Assembly: GCA_965247255.1 (NCBI GenBank)
Contig: CBDFGS010000012.1
Location: forward strand, 558,001-622,000
Direction of reading: 5' to 3'
Source of the DNA: CBDFGS01 sp965247255
Lineage (GTDB): Bacteria > Chloroflexota > Dehalococcoidia > Lucifugimonadales > CAUZJF01
DNA: 64,000 nt
A model generated the notes under the pieces. It was not told where the DNA came from. It saw nothing but the letters and a program-made list of their open reading frames with translations, and made no database searches. Position numbers and translations under genes: made by a program. Positions 59,444-64,000 of the stretch are shown one piece after another (the stretch's first letter is position 1; every line of letters starts with the position of its first letter).

Positions 59444-62101
59444 ATGCCAAACAGAAAATCAGCTGCGTTTCCTAGGGTTCTCCCAGCGCTGCTAGCTGTC
59501 CTGCTACTGGCGCTGACGACTCTGCTGGCGACAACCGGCACCGCGAGGGCCAGTTTCACTGCCACTTTCTCGCCTACGATTGTGAACATCGACTCGAATG
59601 CTAACGTTGTCCCGGGCGGCGGTACTCCGGTCCAAGTGTCCTTGCCTCCGGGTACCTTTGATCTCCAAGTCGTCGGTCCAACTCAAGGGGGCCTGTTCAC
59701 GGCATGGAACGCGTGGGCCAGTACTACCAGTTGTCCCGGCCTGCCCGATGGCTCCGGTTGCGGCACTGGTTGGCTGAACAATTATGCCTTCTCCTTCCCA
59801 CCCCCAGGCACCCAATTTGTGGGGACTTCCGACCCCCCTTTCAGGTACGAAACTCGCGAAGATGCCTTGGCCGCCGTCACCGGCAGCACGGTCATCACCC
59901 TGTCGACAACAACAACGGTCGAGTTTTGGATTCCGGATTCCAACACCGGCAATTTAGGAGGCATATCGGTCCGCGTTGCGGAGATATTGCCGGGCGTAAC
60001 CACGTATGATCCCATCCCACCGGCCAGCGCGGACGCTTTCCCGGGCTGGATTCCGACCTGCCAAACGATACAACCGGCGGTTGGTCTTGGCGCGAACTGG
60101 CAAAATCCGCACACTCCCTTCGTTCTCCCCGGCCATCCGTGGGACTCTCCCCCCGCGGTTTTCGCCAATCCCTTTGTAGCGCCCTGGATCAACGCGTGGC
60201 CCAGCCTGGACTCCAACCTTTCCGGCCTCCCGCTCGGCCACAATTGGACAAGGTACTCGACCACTATTACCGGCAACGGCGAATTCCTCCTCAGGCTGAT
60301 TGCGGACAACTGCTCCTGGGTCTTCGTGGACGGTATACTCCGGGGCCGCCAGCAGATCTTTGAGGAAGCGATCCCTTCGAAAACCACGTTCCCCGTGACG
60401 CTGGCCGGTAATCACACACTCGAGTTCATCATCTTCGACGGTGGCGGCGCGGCCGGCGGCAAGTTCCTTCTCGAGGTCAACACCGGAGCGCCGTTCCCGG
60501 ACGGTGACGGCGACGGGCTGACCGATCCGGAGGAGGTCCTCCACGGCACCGACCCGGGTTTGGCGGACACCGACAGCGATGGCCTGAGCGACGGCGATGA
60601 GGTCAACCTTCACGGCACAGATCCGACCGACCCCGACTCCGACGGCGACGGCGCGAACGACGGTGACGAGGTGGCGGCGGGCAGCGACCCGAACGACCCG
60701 GCGAGCCTTCCGGACTCCGACGGTGACGGCGTAGGTGACAACGCCGATATCTGCCCAGGATTCGACGACAACGTCGATACCGACGGCGACGGGGTTCCTG
60801 ATGGCTGTGATCCCGGCTGCGAACCATCCGTCTCCGAGTCCAGCAGCTATACTCTGGTGTACACCCTGCCCATTCCGTTGAACGCGGACTATAACAACGG
60901 GCTTCCACCGTATTCCGCCGATAATACGGCGAGCATCGGGAGCTTCGACCGGATCGCCTATTGCTTGCAGCTCGACACTGACTGGGTCTGGGTCTCCATG
61001 GATGCCTTCACCGCCATCCCGGCCCAGGTTGGAGTGCCCGTCATATCCACAGGTGCGACCTTCCAGCAGACCGTGTCCAACACGAACGTTTTTTCCAGCG
61101 TCACGGGCGTCGTAACCGGCACGGGGATCACCACAGGCAACATCGAGTTTTGGCACCACTGCTACACCAGAACCGCTTCCCTTGGGCTGCCTGGTGCAAG
61201 CGATACGGCGTACGATTTCGATGATACCTTCCCGCACTCCAACGTCAATCTCCAACACGACGGATGTTACGGATCCATGCAGGTTCATAACTACGGCGCC
61301 GGACAGACTGTTTTTGCTTACAACCGTTGGGACAACACCTTCTTTATTGAGGACCTGGGCATCGGGAACTCCCCGAGCGGTCATCCAGACTGGACTTTCC
61401 AGGCGAATGCGGGAGACTACAACGTCCGGACGATGGATATCTTCGTGAGAGAGAACGAGGCGCCTGAGGCGGACGCCGGCCCGGAACAGACCGTGGAGTG
61501 GACTGGAGGCGTGGTGGACCTTGATGGCACCGGTTCGTCCGACGACGACGGTGACCCCCTCACGTACAGCTGGACCTTTGAGGATAGGCCCGCTGGCAGC
61601 ACAGCCTCACTGACCGGCGCCGATTCCGACAGTCCCAGCTTCACACCCGACCTCCTGGGCGACTACGTCGTGGAACTTGTCGTGAATGACGGCTTGGTTG
61701 ACTCCGACCCGGACCAGGTCACCATCACCGTCGAGGACAAGACTGGGCCGGTGATATCCAGCGCATCGGCCGATCCCGACGTACTGTGGCCGCCCAATCA
61801 CAAGATGCGTGCGGTAACGGTAAGCGTCAGTGTCTCCGACGCCTGCGACGCCAACCCCACGTGCGAGATTGTCGACGTACCAAGCAACGAGCCCGAGAAT
61901 GGCAAAGGTGACGGGAACACTGCATCCGACTGGGAGCTCACGGGCCCATTAACCGTTGACCTGAGGGCGGAACGCTCCGGCCGCGGCGATGGCCGCGTAT
62001 ACACGATCACCGTCGAGTGCTCGGACACCTCGGGCAATCCGTCCCAGACAACCGTGGAAGTCAAAGTGCCGCACGATCAAGGCAAGGGCAAGAAGAAGTA
62101 G
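59444..62101 (+). CDS. Exported protein with calcium-binding (TSP3-like) repeats and a PKD domain
   Basis: 885 residues. Signal peptide at 1-36 (hydrophobic core LPALLAVLLLALTTLLA, cleavage near ARA). Residues ~37-345 form a large unrecognised beta-rich domain with a PA14/fibronectin-like tail (NGEFLLRLIADNCSWVFVDG). Residues ~348-460 hold at least five Asp-rich DxDGDGxxD calcium repeats. A second beta domain follows, then a PKD domain (~680-770, PEADAGPEQTVEW ... YSWTFEDRPAGS ... YVVELVVNDG) and a final Ig-like module. The chain ends GKGKKK with no membrane anchor, so it is secreted or held by its repeats. GTGAGGAGAG precedes ATG 59444. Confidence 0.82.
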   Translation: MPNRKSAAFPRVLPALLAVLLLALTTLLATTGTARASFTATFSPTIVNIDSNANVVPGGGTPVQVSLPPGTFDLQVVGPTQGGLFTAWNAWASTTSCPGLPDGSGCGTGWLNNYAFSFPPPGTQFVGTSDPPFRYETREDALAAVTGSTVITLSTTTTVEFWIPDSNTGNLGGISVRVAEILPGVTTYDPIPPASADAFPGWIPTCQTIQPAVGLGANWQNPHTPFVLPGHPWDSPPAVFANPFVAPWINAWPSLDSNLSGLPLGHNWTRYSTTITGNGEFLLRLIADNCSWVFVDGILRGRQQIFEEAIPSKTTFPVTLAGNHTLEFIIFDGGGAAGGKFLLEVNTGAPFPDGDGDGLTDPEEVLHGTDPGLADTDSDGLSDGDEVNLHGTDPTDPDSDGDGANDGDEVAAGSDPNDPASLPDSDGDGVGDNADICPGFDDNVDTDGDGVPDGCDPGCEPSVSESSSYTLVYTLPIPLNADYNNGLPPYSADNTASIGSFDRIAYCLQLDTDWVWVSMDAFTAIPAQVGVPVISTGATFQQTVSNTNVFSSVTGVVTGTGITTGNIEFWHHCYTRTASLGLPGASDTAYDFDDTFPHSNVNLQHDGCYGSMQVHNYGAGQTVFAYNRWDNTFFIEDLGIGNSPSGHPDWTFQANAGDYNVRTMDIFVRENEAPEADAGPEQTVEWTGGVVDLDGTGSSDDDGDPLTYSWTFEDRPAGSTASLTGADSDSPSFTPDLLGDYVVELVVNDGLVDSDPDQVTITVEDKTGPVISSASADPDVLWPPNHKMRAVTVSVSVSDACDANPTCEIVDVPSNEPENGKGDGNTASDWELTGPLTVDLRAERSGRGDGRVYTITVECSDTSGNPSQTTVEVKVPHDQGKGKKK

Positions 62102-62125
62102 TCAAGGGCTCCTTACATTCTTCGA

Positions 62126-62133
62126 CGGCGACG
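62126..62133 (+). repeat. Target-site duplication, left (CGGCGACG)
   Basis: 8-bp direct repeat abutting the left end of the IS256-family element; the second copy is 63502-63509. Confidence 0.85.
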
Positions 62134-63501
62134 GAGGTATCCTCAAAAAGTGTGTAAACAGTCAGGCGGTGTACCCTCTCTCTGAACAACACGGGGTCGA
62201 GGCCCAAGAGAGGAGATAGACCGCCCATGAGGAAGGAAAGCACTGAGAGTAGGTCGGAGTCAAGGCCGGAGTGGGAGCAGTTGGAGGATTGGGTGCGAAG
62301 CCAGGTCCAGAGGCTGATCCAGGAGTTGCTGGAGGAGGAGGTGACGGCGTTTCTGGGAAGGGCGAAGTCGGCGCTCAGATCCGACTCGGACAACGATACC
62401 GGCTATCGGAACGGATACGGCAGAGCCCGGAGGCTTACGCTGAGTTCGGGAACGATACAGCTGAGGCGGCCGCGAGTCCGCGATACCGAGGAGCAGTTCG
62501 AGAGCCGGCTGCTGCCGCTGTTCGTCAACAGGACCAGGAAGGTTGCTGAGTTGATCCCCGAGCTGTACCTGCACGGTCTATCCGAAGGCGACTTCGATCT
62601 GGCTTTGCGGGGGCTGCTGGGAGAGGACGCACCGGTATCGGCGAGCACGGTGGCCCGGTTGAAGGATAAGTGGAACGATGAGCTTGCCCAATGGCGCAGC
62701 CGGCCCCTCGATGACCTGGAAGTGGTCTACATGTGGGTGGATGGAGTCTACGTCAAGGCTGGTCTTGAGAAGGAGAAGGCGGCGGTACTGGTGGTGATGG
62801 CGGCCCTGAGCGACGGGAGCAAGGTGGTGGTGAGCGCTGTTCCCGGATACAGGGAGTCCACTCAGAACTGGTCCGAGGTGCTCAGGGACATCAAGCGCCG
62901 GGGCTTGAGTTGCCCGAGGCTGGTGGTTGGAGACGGACACCTGGGCATCTGGGGAGCTCTGCGCAACGTCTATCCGCAGGCGGCAGAGCAACGCTGCTGG
63001 AACCACAAGATCGTAAACGTGCTCGCCAAGCTTCCAAAGCGACAACAGGACCAGGCCAAGCTCATGCTGCGTACTATCCCCTACGCGCCGACTCGGACAG
63101 AGGCTGAGCGGCTCAGGACGGTGTTCACCAGGTGGTGCGGCGACCATTCCTACGAGGCGGCCTCAGAGGCCTTGGAGCGGGACTGGGTCCGCATGGTCAC
63201 CTTCTATGACTTCCCAAAGGAGCACTGGGGGCACCTTCGCACGACGAACCCGGTAGAATCACCCTTCGCGGCCCTCAGGCTTCGGACCGATGCCGCCAAG
63301 CGCTACAAGAGGGTCGATCGGGCGATAGCGGTGATCTGGAAAATGTTGATGGTCGCCGAACAGCGCTTCAGGCGTCTGAAGGCCCCTGAGTTGATCGAAG
63401 ACGTCTATCTCGGTGCACAGTATGCGGATGGAATCGCCATTGAATCAACGGCTGAGAAGGTCGCCGCCTGATGTCGTTTACACACCTATTGACGTAACCT
63501 C
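62134..63501 (+). mobile_element. Complete IS256-family insertion sequence
   Basis: 1368-bp element. Left end GAGGTATCCTC...GTGTGTAAAC (62134-62159) and right end (63476-63501), whose reverse complement is GAGGTTACGTC...GTGTGTAAAC, match at 21 of 26 positions. Flanked by CGGCGACG 8-bp duplications, the length usual for IS256. It carries one intact transposase. It separates the exported-protein gene from the terminator at 63511. Confidence 0.93.
62227..63471 (+). CDS. IS256-family (mutator) transposase
   Basis: 414-residue DDE transposase. First Asp in YMWVDGVYVKAG, second in VVGDGHLGIWGAL, and the catalytic Glu in the signature TTNPVESPFAALRLRTDAAKRYK; the Cys/His pair in AEQRCWNHKIVNVL is also typical. 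ATG 62227 follows GAGAGGAGA. Intact, so the element may be mobile. Confidence 0.95.
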   Translation: MRKESTESRSESRPEWEQLEDWVRSQVQRLIQELLEEEVTAFLGRAKSALRSDSDNDTGYRNGYGRARRLTLSSGTIQLRRPRVRDTEEQFESRLLPLFVNRTRKVAELIPELYLHGLSEGDFDLALRGLLGEDAPVSASTVARLKDKWNDELAQWRSRPLDDLEVVYMWVDGVYVKAGLEKEKAAVLVVMAALSDGSKVVVSAVPGYRESTQNWSEVLRDIKRRGLSCPRLVVGDGHLGIWGALRNVYPQAAEQRCWNHKIVNVLAKLPKRQQDQAKLMLRTIPYAPTRTEAERLRTVFTRWCGDHSYEAASEALERDWVRMVTFYDFPKEHWGHLRTTNPVESPFAALRLRTDAAKRYKRVDRAIAVIWKMLMVAEQRFRRLKAPELIEDVYLGAQYADGIAIESTAEKVAA

Positions 63502-63509
63502 CGGCGACG
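63502..63509 (+). repeat. Target-site duplication, right (CGGCGACG)
   Basis: Second copy of the 8-bp direct repeat. Confidence 0.85.
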
Positions 63510-63510
63510 A

Positions 63511-63539
63511 GGGCAGCCCCGATCTACTCGGGGCTGCCC
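63511..63539 (+). terminator. Intrinsic terminator displaced by the IS256 element
   Basis: A 12-bp perfect stem (GGGCAGCCCCGA with TCGGGGCTGCCC) around a TCTAC loop, followed by TTGGTTGTC. Without the IS and one TSD copy it would lie about 33 bp after the stop codon of the exported-protein gene, so it is very likely that gene's original terminator. Confidence 0.75.
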
Positions 63540-63560
63540 TTGGTTGTCGTGACAGTAGTC

Positions 63561-63683
63561 ATGGTACGCATCGCTCTAACCACCGTGTTATTACCTACTT
63601 CGATTTGTATGGTCGCAATGGGTTGCTGCTGGTATTACCACACTCCCCATTCCGCAGATCTCGGGCTACAATCCGCAGGCGCT
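63561..63683 (+). repeat. 123-bp upstream repeat, copy 2
   Basis: Second copy of 59262-59384 (six substitutions). It lies upstream of the partial exported-protein gene at 63903, but 219 bp from its start rather than 59 bp. Confidence 0.92.
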
Positions 63684-63902
63684 AATTGGAGGCTACGGTC
63701 TAAGGGTTCGACATGGTAACGATCGCCCTAGAAGACGAAGGGGAAAGATTCGCATAACAAACTGGTTCGCAAGCCCCCGCGTCCTGTTCCCATCGGTGGT
63801 GACTCATAGCGTACCGGTCTCTCGGCTATAAGGAATTGTCTCTTTTTCGGTTGACTCTCGCAAAGTGAGAGATCCCCGATTAAGAACGTGAGGAGGGACA
63901 AC

Positions 63903-64000
63903 GTGAAAGTCGTCGGCAATCGAATCTCCAACATCCTCGGCATGGTACTGCTTCTTGCGGTGATGTCGCTGTTCGCGTCCCAGGACCGTACGGTTGAAGC
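63903..64000 (+). CDS. Exported protein, 5' part only
   Basis: Cut by the window end; 32 codons are visible from GTG 63903, which follows AGGAGG (63891-63896). The residues form a signal peptide: a basic start (KVVGNRISN), hydrophobic core ILGMVLLLAVMSLFA, then polar residues. A perfect short hairpin CTCTC-GCAAAGT-GAGAG lies ~40 bp upstream. The function is not visible. Confidence 0.7.
   Translation, partial: MKVVGNRISNILGMVLLLAVMSLFASQDRTVE

Noticed and set aside
59954..61384. 476-codon minus-strand frame opposite the exported protein
   Set aside because: The Asp-rich calcium repeats read as Val/Ile-rich sequence on the other strand; the plus-strand gene has a signal peptide and known domains.

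Overview
The window is a GC-rich chromosomal segment of a free-living bacterium, most likely a member of the Chloroflexota (Dehalococcoidia/SAR202-like). This placement is inferred, not shown by an rRNA. It rests on a complete bacterial F-type ATP synthase operon, a DUF951 protein, a bifunctional nuclease, an hrcA-dnaJ-prmA neighbourhood, many Pro/Thr-rich lipoproteins, a reductive-dehalogenase-like iron-sulfur protein, and interspersed repeats built on motifs such as 'cctgagcttgtcgaagga'.

Layout. 1-2 kb: pyrF, a DUF951 protein and a bifunctional nuclease with promoter and terminator. 2.1-9.4 kb: ATP synthase operon in the order atpZ-B-E-F-H-A-G-D-C. 9.4-12.2 kb: a lipoprotein joining a PQQ-type propeller to an HExxH domain, then a small zinc ribbon. 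12.8-14.8 kb: gyrB. 14.9-23.7 kb: mostly minus strand, with a DUF2087 protein, two methyltransferases (one PrmA), an NHL-repeat lipoprotein, dnaJ, hrcA with a candidate CIRCE operator, a divergent metallo-beta-lactamase-fold protein, and serS. 24.2-28.5 kb: a giant six-GAF/PAS histidine-kinase-like protein whose H-box histidine is replaced by Asp. 28.5-32.1 kb: a lamin-tail lipoprotein, selD, a PIG-L deacetylase and purN. 32.3-36.6 kb: a thiamin salvage operon. 36.7-40.1 kb: rsmG, a flippase-like membrane protein and a reductive-dehalogenase-like protein. 40.1-41.8 kb: a complete IS1380-family element. 42.2-44.7 kb: ilvD and a VapBC-type toxin-antitoxin pair. 44.8-50.0 kb: a MetE-like protein, a small Tat-signal protein, bioY and two thioredoxin-like lipoproteins. 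50.0-56.7 kb: operon of a CPA2 antiporter, an FAD/Fe-S oxidoreductase and a Lon-like protease. 56.9-59.1 kb: a GreA fusion protein, tRNA-Asp and a response regulator. 59.2-64 kb: two exported-protein genes, each preceded by the same 123-bp repeat, with an IS256-family element lodged between the first gene and its terminator.

Most notable points. (1) selD is itself a selenoprotein gene: an in-frame TGA at codon 19 takes the place of the catalytic Cys, and a 9-bp hairpin with a GUG loop lies 24 nt downstream, as expected of a bacterial SECIS. The conventional ORF starts too late. (2) A sodium:solute symporter is preceded by a clear promoter, a TPP riboswitch and a terminator-type expression platform. 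It is followed by a TenA that lacks the active-site Cys, a 48-residue basic protein, an unrecognised 198-residue protein and ThiD. This is a candidate pyrimidine-salvage system with an unassigned transporter and two unassigned partners. (3) A GreA-like factor carries an N-terminal domain resembling the core-binding domain of tyrosine recombinases. (4) Both insertion sequences can be delimited to the base by terminal inverted repeats and target duplications.
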